This document shows positions 10,236 to 21,909 of a stretch of 62,000 nucleotides of DNA, one piece after another. Position 1 is the stretch's first letter. Each line of letters begins with the position of its first letter. A program made the translations under genes and the position numbers. Under the pieces are notes generated by a model. That model was not told where the DNA came from. It searched no databases and saw only the letters and a list, made by a program, of their open reading frames with translations. The DNA comes from Cristatella mucedo (taxonomy: Eukaryota > Bryozoa > Phylactolaemata > Cristatellidae), in assembly GCA_009760855.2 (NCBI GenBank), contig WPIO01000073.1, positions 1,672,501 through 1,734,500 of the forward strand. The letters run 5' to 3'.

Positions 10236-12300
10236 CATTATTTTTGTAGTGGGCCTACGTATTGAAAATACACCACCTCGCTCACGAACAGTTTATGGAA
10301 TGTTTTCCGGCAGGAATGTTTACAAATAGTCGACACTTTTAGCTTTTGAAAATGTGCCTTTCTTAAGATAAACCAGTAATGGATGCAATCCCAAGTTTTT
10401 GCGATTAAAAAATCACGGGATAATAGAAGAAAAATTGTTATGTATGACTTATTAACACTGGAAGTATTACATTGAACTCAACTGCTCGATTTTCTTGAAA
10501 AAACAGCCATACCCGAACAGCGTATTTTGGCGAAATTTGTAAAAATATGCCACTCGGCCCTAAGCGGACGCACAGAAAATCCCCTTAACTTATGAAACGA
10601 ACATCTAATTTTCAAAATGATTATACGCCCTCTCAAGGTCAATTCGTCCGACTGGAAGTCGTAACGATCAAAACGCTAAAACCCGCTGGCGCTAAGCGTA
10701 GCCACGCCTCTGTCGGTTGTGGCTCATGTTTGCCAAACGACCATCCACTGGGTCACTTGGCTGTAAATCCTTATTTCCTGGCCTTTCATACCTTACAATT
10801 AGTATTTCTACATCGGTGCACGAACTGGGAGTATCCACTGTTCGGCAACCAGACTATCATTAGGGATAATGTACCAAAAATATACTCCACAGGCGCCGCG
10901 TTTACTAAGAAGCCCATTACTAACACACCTGCTGAATCCTGGGACCGCTAATTAATTCACGTAGAAGTCATCTAACACGCGCGAAGACGCCGACTGTCAA
11001 GCAATGCAGGCGGTCGCTCAGTGACGTGGCGACCTCTATTAAACTAGCGCGTTGGTCATTGGGCATTAGTTTGCAAATTTTGATTCAATTCTATTCAAAG
11101 GAAATGGAGAGGATTTACAGTTCTCAGTAGTGCCATTTATATGTTAAGATTTGTGTTGGCGAACGTTGGTTAAACTACCGAATCTCAGCCGTCGCGGGTC
11201 TTACTGTGTTCTCTGACTCTGCATAACGCTGGGTATCGTGGATATGCTCCGTCGATGCTTTATTGGATTATTAGAGTCATGTAAGGTTGACATACTGCAC
11301 AGTATCTGCATTTTTCAACGTACTAAATTGCTTCCTATGCATAGCGCTGCCGTGTTTTTGTAGCTTGCCGTTCTCAGGGGCTTTCCAACACGCTCGAGTA
11401 AGATACCAGCTCAAGGTATCCTGTTTATGTCGTATCTCCGATAGATCCCATACTAATGATCCGATCAAATCGAAATTCGGAATCTGTGCTTACCCCTTAT
11501 TCCAGCCGCCTCGTTAGCATTGTGTACCTTATTAGATAGACATATATTTATTGTGACCTATCATTTTGCCGTCGCACGTGTTTCGTAAAAGTGATACCTA
11601 GAAGTCATGCAAATGTCACAGGTATGCTAATAATGATATAATCAACGTGAAACTTAAAGAATATGCTCCTTATTATGTCTTTCAAAGTTGTATGACAATA
11701 AGCAAAGTGACTCGGGACCCTTTCTGAATTGTTTGCTTGTGTTGCAACGTCACTTGTCTTTAACACGGTTTTCACAAACGTTGGCTTTGGTACATTTTAA
11801 ATCCTACAGCTTGGCCAATTCTGACCATATTGACTTGAAATTTAGAACATTTTCTCTGGTCGACTTGTTGCACATAAGGGTTACTTCAGTTAAGATATAT
11901 GTCAAGTAAATATATCGCCAATGTCCATGAATGTCACATAATTAAATTTTACTGATTAAAGTTACCTATGACATGTCAACAATTTTTATTGTTTTAAACG
12001 TTCCCCATTTGCAAAAGGTGTCATGCTTATTTTTTAAGGTTTGGTGTATTTTTACAGCTCACGGTATCAACTCCAATGAATGTCACGATAGCCATGTTTG
12101 GCCAATGTCAGCTGGAAAATGTGACCTTGAGGTTTAGAGGTCAACAGAAGGTCAACACTAGAGCTAAGATTGCATCCTAAGACAGCTTTTGCTACTCTTG
12201 TTGTTCGTGCCAATTTTGATGCTAATCGTTCCACTGGTATTTGAGAAAAAATAAATGTGCTCTTAGGGAGATATTTTCATTAGGGATGGGAACATAACTC
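10236..12300. other. Intergenic, no supported gene
   Basis: One 119-codon + frame at 10592-10951 has no recognisable domain, splice partners or repeats. Other frames are short. No RNA gene or repeat recognised. Confidence 0.45.
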
Positions 12301-12824
12301 TTAATCCCTCCACAGTAGGCGGCATTCCTCCTTAATGACGTGGGCTTCCAGGCAAAGCTTTTTCCAGGGTACCACGACCTGAGCACTCCTGCGACGAACG
12401 GTAGGACCTGGGCAGTCGTTCGCTACTGAGCCACGAAGTGGCGAGCGATGCACGCATACTTGGGCGATTTTAAGGTTCGCTGCTTTCGTCAGGGTATCCT
12501 CGTCGCTGCCGAACGTGACGGAAAGTAAAAAATAATGGCCCGGGTCCCGTCGGCGTCGGCGAGGTGTGGTTGCAGCAGACAATCGTCTAGTCGCCGAGCG
12601 TCGATCCGTCGTCGTCCTCGGCCGAATGTGATCCGACGCAGACAGATCAGGACCAGGCCATGTCTGGCTCTGGCACGTCGAAACCGTCGCAGAACGATTG
12701 CAGAAGCCAGTCGCCTTCCGTGAAAAGGCGTCGGAATGAGGCGGAAGGGTAAAAGCGGTGGCCTGTAGCCAAAGCTGGGCAACCATGCATTGTAGATCAA
12801 TATACTGCAATATATTGCCCACAA
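12301..12824 (-). other. GC-rich open stretch, coding status doubtful
   Basis: Two overlapping minus frames (173 and 111 codons) and a + frame are open together. This is typical of GC-rich sequence, here rich in CGACGG-type triplets, and the translations are Arg/Ser/Thr-rich. No domain. It lies upstream of the hAT remnant on the opposite strand and could be non-coding transposon sequence. Confidence 0.25.
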
Positions 12825-13157
12825 TAAATTGTGCTGATTCGCTTCACGATACGAATAGATTGCATGTCATTTGTATACAGTACCACTATATTAGACGATA
12901 TATATATAGTAATAGATTAAGGTATTTTTGTTAACCTATTTGTCTCTGTCGTGTGATACATACTACATAAAAATACATCCATTGAATTTTTGCATTAGAA
13001 AAGATATAGTTAAAATCATATCCGGACATATATCAGTTTGAATCCTTTTTGAAAAATCACAATTGTCCAACTGCACAATCGTTGACTATCGCAGTGGTGC
13101 CATTTTTTGCCTCAGAGGTCGCTAACTTTGATGGCGAGTTTAAGTTCTCGTCCTATA

Positions 13158-13670
13158 TTGTAATGTAATGTAATGTATCTCCGTCTGTAAATCCCGCAAA
13201 GTCATAAAGACCATGTGGGTGTTATGCAGCAGAGTTTTGTATAGCTCGTTCACACCCTAAGCGGATTTCGGTACCCTTTCGGTAGCTAACAGACTTCGTC
13301 TCACGCAACAAAGGGAAAGTGGAAAGCAAGGCTGAGTCATGATATCAGTTGAGGTAGTGAGTAGCATGTAAGTAGCAGCTTCAGGACCGCTGAAAAGGAT
13401 GAGCTATAGCCGGCAGTAGGAGACTAGTTGTCGTTGCTTAAGAATTGTGGAAGCGAGTTCCACAGTCTAGGACCTGCAGAGCTAAAGCTTCTGTCGCCAA
13501 CGGTCTTTAAGCGTAAGAATGGGACAGCTAATTTATTGTCAACACAGGACCTGAGGGCGAAAACAGGCTGAAACTGATGCAGCAGTTCAGCTAGGTACGA
13601 AGGAGCCACGCCGTGGTGGGCCATGTAGGTCAGTGTAAGAACCTTGCTCTGAATATCCTACAGTCCCTCC
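13158..13670 (-). mobile_element. LINE-B, 3' end with C-terminal coding segment
   Basis: Tail (TAATG)3 on the + strand. The minus frame encodes SYLAELLHQFQPV...LRSCVDNKLAVPFLRLK...GPRLWNSLPQF, the C-terminal end typical of L2/CR1 reverse transcriptase polyproteins. This copy and 39562-40045 define the family consensus best. Confidence 0.8.
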
Positions 13671-13759
13671 TGACAATAAGAAGGTGGGTCTGCTTTACTC
13701 GGCAAATACGAAACAGCGTGTGTCATCGCCGGAACGGAACAATCAATATCTGGGCAGGC

Positions 13760-15320
13760 CACCTTGGAGTATATGCTTGATATGCGATCAATCAATGATT
13801 TAAATGGCTGGAATGGATCGTCAAGGATGATCTCGAATTGATCTTTTGCGAAAAAGAGCTCACCCGAAGCAATTTGAAACTGCAGCCGATCTCTGTCAAA
13901 ACACTCAAGAAATCATTGCTAAAGATGTTGGAGGTGGTGGAAAAAAGATATCTGTCAAGCTCGCTACTGCTGCTACTGTTGATCTTGTGTTAGATGGAGA
14001 CTCCAGATCCTGAAATTCGTCTGTTGGCTTTTGCAGCTCTCTTTGCCGAGACGAATTTTACTGCCAAAACCATGTGAATTTCATCAAATTGACGTTTGAG
14101 TGGTATTCGTTGTCTTTCGACCCCTTTTTCTGTTTGATTAGGGACAACTGTTTAACCAACAAGGCAACAACAGTCCTGTTTGGTGTGCCACTTCTGAGAT
14201 GCTGCAGTCACCAGAATTAATTTGTTGAAACATACATAAGCACATTCATCGCGATAGAATCGGAGTTTTTTGGGAAGCTCATGTCAAAGTTGTCAACACT
14301 CAAAGAGTCGGGTCGTTTGGGCTTGACGATGTCCAAGCGCCTAGTCCATCGAAACGTCACCCGCTGGACAGGCGTTCCAGGTATGTTTCAGTGCTTGTAC
14401 AGACTTCTTCAAAATCTTGATGAGGCAGACGATGAATTAATGGACCTTGTGTCCAGAGCTGGGCAGAAAAGGAAAGGTCAGAATCGTAAGCAAGCATTGA
14501 CCGATTTCAAATCTGTTACGATAGAGCTGTGGCGACGCAACACGTCGTTAAAAGGCTCGGATGTTTATTCCGATCGATCATTGACTCATATCCAGAGTTT
14601 GCCTTCGACAACTATCTCGGAAACGATGCACATAACATCCACAGCAACGATTTGGAGACGGCCATCATCAAGATATAAGCAAAAAAGGAGAACACTTTTG
14701 CAATTCATGAAGAACGTGCTATTTAGCAATTGTTGCTACCTGTAGCTCAGGACTCGGATGAAGCTGTAGATGATGCTCAATTGTCTTTTGTTGAGCGAGC
14801 ACTCAAGCGACAGGATGTTGAAGAGAAGGAAGCATGGAGCAAGTAATAATAATAATAATAATAATAATTCACTTGATAAAGCGCCCTCAGAGAACTTAAT
14901 CTCTCTCTAGGCGCTTTACATTTGCTGTAAAGTGAAATGCAATTGAAAGGTAAGTAAAATCATGCTTGAAAAAAACAAACGAAATGAATAATATGGTTAG
15001 GGGTGACATGCACAGGGTCAGCATGCAAATGTGGTTAGTGGCAGCATGCACAGTGTCAGCACGCATAAGCACATGAAGGACGAATCACAGGGACCCACTG
15101 AATGCTGTCCTAAATAGGTGTAACTAAGTACATCAGCACTCGCTTCTTGTACCGTGATCAACGTCGTAGTTTGCAACCCAAAACGTTGCAGGCACGGCCT
15201 TTTCTGAATCAAAACAAGTTACTGTGGAGTTTGGCCCTGGTCGCCTTGATAGTGAATGCAAATTACTCAAAGACAGCTGATGATAATGAAGAGAACGAAA
15301 AAGAATATGAAGGCGATTGA
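13760..15320 (+). pseudogene. hAT-family transposase remnant, split by a LINE
   Basis: Conceptual translation shows, in order, an N-terminal W-I-V-K-D-D-L-E segment with KPISVKTLKK-like spacing (read LQPISVKTLKK) followed by LLKMLEVVEKR; a VHRNVTRWTG segment at ~14340, the usual hAT TRW motif; FRSIIDSYPEFAF; and after the LINE insertion YISTRFLYRDQRRSLQPKTL...FLNQNKLLW, the C-terminal hAT dimerisation region, with the usual E-R-xFS block degraded. Several frame changes and stops. Terminal inverted repeats were not found. Class II cut-and-paste transposase, inactive. Confidence 0.6.
14843..15122 (-). mobile_element. LINE-A 3' end inserted in hAT remnant
   Basis: (AAT)n tail, GCGCCCTCAGAGAA...GGCGCTTTACA hairpin, non-coding end, 5'-truncated at CTAAATAGGT. 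hAT coding sequence continues on both sides. GTAA occurs on both flanks and may be a short target duplication. Confidence 0.85.
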
Positions 15321-15957
15321 TACAATCTCAGGCAATAAATTGCCATATGTGATGTGTAAGATGTGCAATATATTGCACTGGTGGCATAGAATATTGCCTT
15401 ATCCTGTATTTTTGGAATTAAATAATGCAATATATTTTGGTTGAATATTAGAACTTTGAATACAATACCAATATCATTGCACCCAGCCTTCTCGGTCGCA
15501 CGCATGGTACTAGGTTCGGATGGAAGTGCTGTGTCAAGCGATAGGTGCCTTGAACGACAAACACCCCGAGGCTGGAGTAACTGGCTGCCCTTACCAAACT
15601 GGAAGTTGCCTACCGGAGATAGGCGAATATTGCAGTCTGCCAGGGTTAGGTAATCGAGCTGGCATCCTTCATAGCTCGAGCTAGTCGAGCTGTTCGACCG
15701 AGAGTCAAGCCCCACCACCACTTTGTTGGACGGAGCATCCTGGAAGCAGTCGGAAGAACCAAAAGAAGGTTCTGGCTTTGCAGCACACGGCACTCATCCG
15801 TAGTGCATCCATCCTGCGATGGTCAGAATGTGCGACTTTACTCAAATGGACAAATAGCCTCCAGCAACGAAGAGCTGTCTTTCTTTTTGATGGCGGTTGG
15901 CCGTAACAGCATTCCCAATAGCTGGGAGCGAAGGTAAAAGAAACCTGGAGTTTTCAC
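15321..15957. other. No supported gene
   Basis: A minus frame over 15263-15793 (176 codons) shows no domain. CAATATATTGC-type motifs recur here and near 12810 and may be remnants of transposon non-coding ends, but no clear terminal repeat could be paired. Confidence 0.35.
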
Positions 15958-16140
15958 TAGCATGCTGACCCTGTGCATGTCACCCTAACCATGTTATTCA
16001 TGTTGTTTATCAAGCTTGATACACTCACCATTCGATCGTGTTTCCTTTTGCAGCAAATGTAAAGCACATAGAAAGAGATTTGAGCTCTCTGAGGGCGCTT
16101 TATCAATTCTATTATTATTGTTATTATTATTCTCATTGCT
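15958..16140 (+). mobile_element. LINE-A 3' end only
   Basis: Starts at GCATGCTGACCCTGTGCATGTCACC, continues through GCAAATGTAAAGC...GAGGGCGCTTT, and ends in (ATT)n interrupted by TTG. Confidence 0.85.
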
Positions 16141-16626
16141 CTAAAAATTTAGAAGATGCCTGGCTATGAAATGCATACAGTCTTCAAGGCACAGTGTGGG
16201 ACCGCTGGTTGCCACACCGCCCAGACCATCAGCAACGCAAGCAGCCACTGTCGAGGCAGATTAAACTAAGGTCGGCTGCTTTGTATATCCGTGCTCGAGT
16301 TGAGGTCACTTGATTTGGATGGCCAGGATAAGACTGCTGAAAGCCAGGCGGTCGGGTGCAGTAGCTGCTCGTTATCTTAGCATGGTGATAACTATATGTG
16401 GGATGGATCCCCCCTGGTAGATTGGATGTTGAAGTGCTCCCGGCGTCTTAAGATAGGGGCACGTGTTGCAGCAGGCATTAAGCAAAGCCAGCTGCAAGCA
16501 TGCCGATGAATACTGAAACTGAGTAGAAGCAGAATGGGCCAGTTCAAACCGGTAGCAGGCAGACCCCTCTGCACTTACACACCAGTTCTCCCTGGGTTGC
16601 ACAATTACTGCTAGAGCATCGTACAA
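16141..16626. other. No gene seen
   Basis: Unassigned sequence between two LINE-A 3' ends. Minus frames at 16372-16765 overlap LINE sequence and are shadows. Confidence 0.4.
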
Positions 16627-17056
16627 CCCGCTTTTCGGAATCGAACAGTCTACCAATACCTCGTACAAACCTCAAATCCTCTGTAGACCGCGCATTTAGT
16701 TCGTATGCTCCCAAAGCATGTAACTCACTACCGACTTGCGTCACAACATCCCTTAACTTGACCACCTTTTAAAAGAACTTAAAGACACCTATTTAGGACA
16801 GCATTTAGTGGGTCCCTGTGATTCGTCCTTCACGTGCTGATGCCTGCTGACACTGTGCATGCTGCCACTAACCACATTTGCATGCTGACCCTGTGCGTGT
16901 CACCCCTAAGTATGTTATTCTTGTTGATTATCAAGCATGATATTACTCACCATTCAATTGCATTTCCCTTCGCAGCAAATATAAAGCGCCTAGAAAGAGA
17001 TTGAGTTCTCTGAGGGCGCTTTATAAAGTGCAGTATTATCATTATCATTATTATAG
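16627..17056 (+). mobile_element. LINE-A 3' fragment
   Basis: Carries the last coding segment (CGCTTTTCGGAATCG through AGGACAGCATTTAGTGGG), the non-coding end, the hairpin and an ATTATC/ATTATT tail. 5'-truncated and frame-broken. Confidence 0.8.
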
Positions 17057-17167
17057 AGGTACATTGTGTTTTCAGGAGAGCCCCTAATGTTTTCCTTCTT
17101 TTGAATGAAAACTCCAAGGCATGCTAGCCGTCGTCATACGCCTTGCGGTGCAAAGAAGCAGCCTTAT

Positions 17168-18722
17168 ATGACACTCGAACGGGTCGTGGCGGACCAGCTG
17201 AACTCGTATATCGAAACCTCACACCTTGCTAGCAAGTTCCAGTCTGGCTTTAGAGCTAATCACTCCACAGAGTCAGCATTGCTTAGGGTATACAACGACC
17301 TACTTAGGAATGCAGACATGGGTAGAGTGTCTCTGCTTGTTTTGCTCGATCTTTCGGCAGCTTTTGATACCATCGATCACAAAGTTCTTCCAGAGCGCCT
17401 CTCATCTCGCCTGGGCATCACTTGCACTGCTCTGCAGTGGGTCAGGTCCTATCTCAGTGGGAGACTCTAGAGTATTGACGTGAATGGACAAAGATCATCT
17501 GAAGTACCTCTGAAATATGGAGTACCTCAGGGCTCCGTGCAAGGTCTGGTTCTTTTCACGGTTTATACTCTCCCTCTTGCTGATGTGATTGCAAAGCACA
17601 ATCTAGGCTTTCACTTCTATGCGGATGACACTCAGTTGTACCTTTGCTTTGATCCCTCCCAGCCTTCGAGCACCTCGAATGCTCTCAACTCACTTGCTGC
17701 ATGTATTGATGACATCCGCACGTGGATGGCAGCAAATTTCCAAAAACTAAATTACGATAAAACTAACTTACTAGTTATGGGCAAACCCAGTGTGATTCAC
17801 AAATTGGAAAGGCTTACGCTCAAAATTGGCTCTGCCAGCATATCTCCAGTTCAATCAGCTCGAAATCTAGGTGTCATATTCCAAAGCGACCTCTCGTTAG
17901 ACGACCGTATCAGCTCCACAGTCAAATCCGCCTATTTTCAGCTTCATGACATTGCTAAAATTCGGGCTTGTTTAGATAAGAATACCACGTCCAAGTTGGT
18001 CCATGCATTCGTGACATCCTGTCTTTACTTCTGCAACTCACTGCTCGCTGGCCTATTGGCATGTGCAATCAGGCGATTGCAGCTGGTGCAAAACTCTGCA
18101 GCTAGGCTTGTCTGTCGTGAGCGTCACAGTTGCCACATTACTCCACTTCTCGCCGACCTGCATTGGCTACCAGTCAAGCAACGAATTGACTTCAAGGTTT
18201 TGTCGCTCACTTTTAGTTCCCTTCATTCTATGGCTCCAGCCTATCTCTCCGATATACTCCCCCATCAGGCCAAGCATCGTACCACCCGCTTTTTGGAATC
18301 CAACAGTCTACAATTACATCGTACAAACCTTAAATCCTTTGGAGACCGTGCATTTAGTTCGTATGCTCCCAAAGCATGGAACTCCCTCCCGACCTGCCTC
18401 AGAACATCCCCTGACCTGACCACATTTAAAAGGAACTTAAAAGCACACCTATTTAGGACAGCATTTACTGGGTCCCTGTGATTCATCCTTCATGTGCTTA
18501 TGGGTGCTGACACTGTGCATTCTGCCACTAACCACATTTGCATTCTGAACAGGAGCATGTCACCTCTAACCATGTTATTAATTTTGTTTGTTTGTCAAGC
18601 ATGATTTTACTCACCATTTAATTGCATTTCCCTTTGCAGCAAATGTAAAGCGCCTAGAGAGAGATTGAGTTCTCTAAGGGCGCTTTATCAAGTGCATTAT
18701 TATTATTGTTATTATTATTATA
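17168..18722 (+). pseudogene. LINE-A reverse transcriptase, one of the two longest copies
   Basis: RT palm motifs are visible: LLDLSAAFDTIDH (motif A), GVPQGSVQG (motif B), FYADDTQLY with YADD at 17618-17629 (motif C). The L2/CR1-type C-terminal domain follows: NLGVIFQSDLSLDD, DLHWLPVKQRIDFK, YLSDILPHQAKHRTTRF, AWNSLP, FRTAF. A TAG at 17468-17470 splits the frame and the 5' end (endonuclease, ORF1) is absent. The frame ends at 18481, followed by ~240 bp of 3' UTR ending in (ATT)n. Confidence 0.9.
18647..18686 (+). other. LINE-A 3'-terminal hairpin
   Basis: AAAGCGCC at 18647-18654 pairs with GGCGCTTT at 18679-18686, with an inner AGAGA/TCTCT stem and a short GATTGAG-type loop. It is present in most LINE-A 3' ends here and shared with SINE family 1. 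In L2/CR1 and related LINEs the 3' terminal stem is the known RT recognition site; that role here is inferred. Confidence 0.7.
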
Positions 18723-18829
18723 GCTTATCCAAGATTTGCTAAACTCTCTGCACCCCTTTTCAGTAGGCGATCATGGCTGTTTATGTGATCAACAATTAAT
18801 TACTGATTGCTCGTGCAGGCGGCCGTTGC

Positions 18830-19195
18830 AGCAGCGGGTACCAGTTAACAGCAGCCAGCAGCATTCAACAGTAGCAAAAAGCATCCAGCAGCAGTCAAAA
18901 GTGGCCAGCAGTAGCCAAAATTAGCCCAAGGCAGCCAAGAGCAACCAACAGCCGACAAAAGCCAACAGTAGGAACAGCCAACAGCAATCAACAGCAGCTA
19001 AAAGCAGCCGACAACAGGCAACAGTTGTTAACAGCCGACAACAGCTGACAGCAGCAAACATCAGCCAGTTGTAGAAACCATAAGCAGCCAACAGCTGTCA
19101 ACAGCAGCACTACCAGAAGCAGCAGCAGCAGCGGCAGCAGCAGTAGCATCTAGAGGCTACTGCTACTGGTAGCCAGCAGTTACCTGCACCAAGCA
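18830..19195 (+). repeat. Imperfect AACAGC/CAGCAGCC repeat
   Basis: About 360 bp of degenerate tandem CAGCAGCCAACAGC-like hexamer multiples, ending in a (CAG)n-rich stretch at ~19118-19150. Translations are simple repeats. Not a gene. Confidence 0.75.
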
Positions 19196-19937
19196 GCAGC
19201 CAGCAGTTTATGTCGAGGCACAATGAGTACTCAAAAGGGCCCATTTGCATATCTCGAGCAGGTTCAGCTACCATAGCCTTCTCGCTCAGGGCAATAGTTA
19301 AATTCTTGAAGGGCATGCTAATAAGATTTCAAAATAACTTATTCCATCAGGGGTACATCCACTAACATCTATAGAGACTACTGTAGAGTAACTAGTAGAG
19401 GTCAGTGGGTGCACCCAGGCTTAAGGCAAGGAGAGACAAAACCTAGATCGTTCCCAGGTGAGCCAATCTCGAGAGGACACGGTGGCATACCGGACTATGG
19501 TGGACTTGCTCCCATGAAGACATTTCTGGTTAATACAGCCAATGGACCATAGCTCACTGCTTTTTGTCTAGATCCAGTTGTACAAACAGATTCTCATTCA
19601 CGGACAGTGAGTCTGCTTTCAGAGGACCTCTCCACCCAATTCATGGCAACACCTGACCATTACCGCTTCAGCCAGATTGTATTTAAATTCGCAAAACTGG
19701 GCCATGCTTGCTTGATACTGATGAATTGTAGTGGACCCCTAGATAAAAAAAATGATTCAAGTCAAAGCATCCATACTAACAGCCTTATACACACACATAG
19801 GCCCGTTCTAAGATTGATGAGTTAGCTGTCACAGCTGCCTGAAAATCTATTTCACCAGCACGGAGGAGGCATTGCTTATGTCAGCTTGAACCACGATGAA
19901 GGTTGCAAGAGAAGTGGAATTATGCATTACAGCACTT

Positions 19938-19940
<3 letters not shown>
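19196..19940. other. No gene seen
   Basis: Unassigned intergenic sequence. Frames are under 75 codons. Confidence 0.45.

Positions 19941-19941
<1 letters not shown>

Positions 19942-20021
<80 letters not shown>
19942..20021 (+). repeat. (TC)40 microsatellite
   Basis: Uninterrupted CT dinucleotides for ~80 bp. Confidence 0.97.
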
Positions 20022-20024
<3 letters not shown>

Positions 20025-20036
20025 CAATTGTAGTAT

Positions 20037-20760
20037 GCATGGCTGATATTCAAAATTTGATGGCAGTGAAGTTTCTAAAATTGAACGGCAATAAAACAAG
20101 CTTAATGTAATGCCACGTGTCTGTCTTAAACTGTAACTCCATAAAGCTACAAAGACTAAATGTGTATTACATAGGATAGTTTTGCATAGCACTCTCACAG
20201 CCTAAGCGGCTTTCGGTACACATTCGGTAGCCAACAGACTTCATCTCACGCAACAAAGAGAAAGCTAGAGGCATAGCAAAGTCGGAAGAGCAGCTACTAT
20301 TTATGAGCAAACCAAGCTTCATTCAGAAACTGCAAAGCTTAATCCTCAAATGGACTTTGCCCGCATATCTCGGCTTGCCTCTGCATGGCATCCGGTTGCT
20401 TTGTAACAAAAATGATCAGGTCAGCTCCAGAGTCAAGTCTGCTTACTGCCGGCTAAATAAAATTGCAAAAATTTAGGCTTGCTTCGATAAGAATACATCG
20501 GGCCAAGTTGTTTCGTGAATTTGTGACATCATGTCTTGAGTTTCTTACTTAACACTTGCAATTATTCTTGCCTATGCAGTAAGTAGACAGTGCACAACTT
20601 GACAGTGTGCCCTGACCATTGCAGCTGCTGCATTACATCACATCTCACCGACCTCAATCGGCATCCAGTCATGCAGCATATTGACCTTCACGGCTCTGTC
20701 ACTCAATTTTGAGTTTCTTCACTTGCTCCGACTTACCGATATCTGATATACTTCCAAGTC
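20037..20760 (+). mobile_element. LINE-A degraded copy interrupted by LINE-B
   Basis: Before the insertion: ATGGCAGTGAAGTTTCTAAA, matching the MAANFLKLN region. After it: ATGAGCAAACCAAGC, matching the MGKPSVIQ region, then the later RT. Many frame breaks; tail missing. Confidence 0.6.
20103..20300 (-). mobile_element. LINE-B 3' end nested in LINE-A
   Basis: TTAATGTAATGCC tail remnant, TTTTGCATAGCACTCTCACA, GGTAGCCAACAGACTTC. LINE-A sequence resumes after it, so LINE-B moved later here. Confidence 0.7.
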
Positions 20761-20778
20761 AGGCTTCTCGGCATCTCT

Positions 20779-20887
20779 TGATGAGTGTTTTTACCCTATA
20801 GGATTTTAGCTAATTTTCGGCTATCCTCGCTTCTCTCAGACAGCCTCAAATTATCCTATTATCCTATAGTGCAAAAAACACTCATCA
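20779..20887. repeat. 109-bp imperfect palindrome at the left edge of the viral insert
   Basis: TGATGAGTGTTTTTACCCTATAGGAT (in two parts) at 20779-20804 is inverted at 20861-20887 with about three mismatches. It resembles a miniature inverted-repeat element or a terminal repeat remnant. TTGATGAGTGTT also occurs at the right edge of the viral region (31079-31090). Confidence 0.5.
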
Positions 20888-21017
20888 CCAAGGTAGCAAG
20901 TCTTTCTATACTTTATTACTAATGTGATAATGTAATAATATGTAATAATGAAAAAATTCTTCTATTGAAAATTAATTTAATTAATTTAAACAAAATATTA
21001 TTAACTCACATAGCAAA

Positions 21018-21293
21018 ATGGTTTTTCCAATCTTTTCTGAGTGGTTGTATGGTGATGAGATCACGTGTTTAAGGGAAAGTATAAAGGTTTTGTCATTTGA
21101 TGGTAATGTTCCCAAGCTCCCTAATGAGAGTTATATCGATTATGTTGATCGCTTATGTAAGATGTTAAAACGTGTTTGTCCTTGGTCTAATAAGAGGTAT
21201 GTGAAGAACGTTAAGTGTTTGAATGAAGCACTAATGTTAGAGGCGAAGAAATGCATTGATTTTTATCATAATGTTTACAAGAGTCACAAATAA
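21018..21293 (+). CDS. Small viral-region protein, 91 aa, unknown
   Basis: Intact frame from an ATG after AT-rich leader. Charged, Lys/Cys-containing, with four Cys (CLRE, CKML, CPWS, CLNE) and no membrane segment. No recognised family. Base composition matches the virus rather than the host flank. Confidence 0.5.
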   Translation: MVFPIFSEWLYGDEITCLRESIKVLSFDGNVPKLPNESYIDYVDRLCKMLKRVCPWSNKRYVKNVKCLNEALMLEAKKCIDFYHNVYKSHK

Positions 21294-21480
21294 TCTGGAT
21301 ATGATAGGAATTCAAATCGAGGGTGTGATCACGATTTTTGTTTAGGTTAGTGTAGTAGATAATAAAGGACAACCAGACCAAATTATCTTAACAAATAAGT
21401 GAGTGTAATAGTCCTCTTAAAATTTCTTAAATAGAACTAAAATAATGTGCGAAAAGAAATTATAGAAAAATAATTAATTT

Positions 21481-21690
21481 ATGACAGTCATGTCAGATCT
21501 AAGACCAAAATTTGCCAACGATAAATTCAATCGAATTGTTAGAGACAACAAAAGGATCATTGGTTGTTTGACTAAATTAATAAGAGTTAGATATTCTATT
21601 CAATATATAAGAATTTTAATAACTCTTGCAATTACTGTAACTAGCATCTATATTCCAAAACATGATTTATCACATGTAGTTACTGTTTAA
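21481..21690 (+). CDS. Small putative membrane protein, 69 aa
   Basis: Basic N-terminal half (K, R-rich), then a hydrophobic segment at residues ~42-57 (YIRILITLAITVTSIYI) consistent with one membrane span, and a short tail. Intact. It lies 16 bp upstream of the next small frame on the same strand. Function unknown. Confidence 0.45.
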   Translation: MTVMSDLRPKFANDKFNRIVRDNKRIIGCLTKLIRVRYSIQYIRILITLAITVTSIYIPKHDLSHVVTV

Positions 21691-21705
21691 GAAGGACTCA
21701 CAATA

Positions 21706-21888
21706 ATGTCAATTTTAGTTGACAGCACAATATCTCAAATTGCAAGAAGAAAGCGTTCTACTCTTCAGTCAAATCTTAACTTGGTTTCAAAGATCATAGA
21801 CGCGTTGGATGACAATAATGTAACTAAAGAACAATTTAATCAAATAATCGTAGAGCAAATAGAGTCTCAAGATGAATCTAATTCTTGA
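21706..21888 (+). CDS. Small acidic-tailed protein, 60 aa, unknown
   Basis: Intact. Basic RRKRS near residue 15, then DALDDNNVTKEQFNQ, which looks helical. It follows the membrane protein frame closely, suggesting a shared transcription unit. No family recognised. Confidence 0.4.
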   Translation: MSILVDSTISQIARRKRSTLQSNLNLVSKIIDALDDNNVTKEQFNQIIVEQIESQDESNS

Positions 21889-21909
21889 TACACAGTTACA
21901 TTTTTTAAT

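Noticed and set aside
12301-12824. Arg-rich protein gene
   Set aside because: Two overlapping minus frames and a plus frame are open together in GC-rich DNA, with no domain or splice context.
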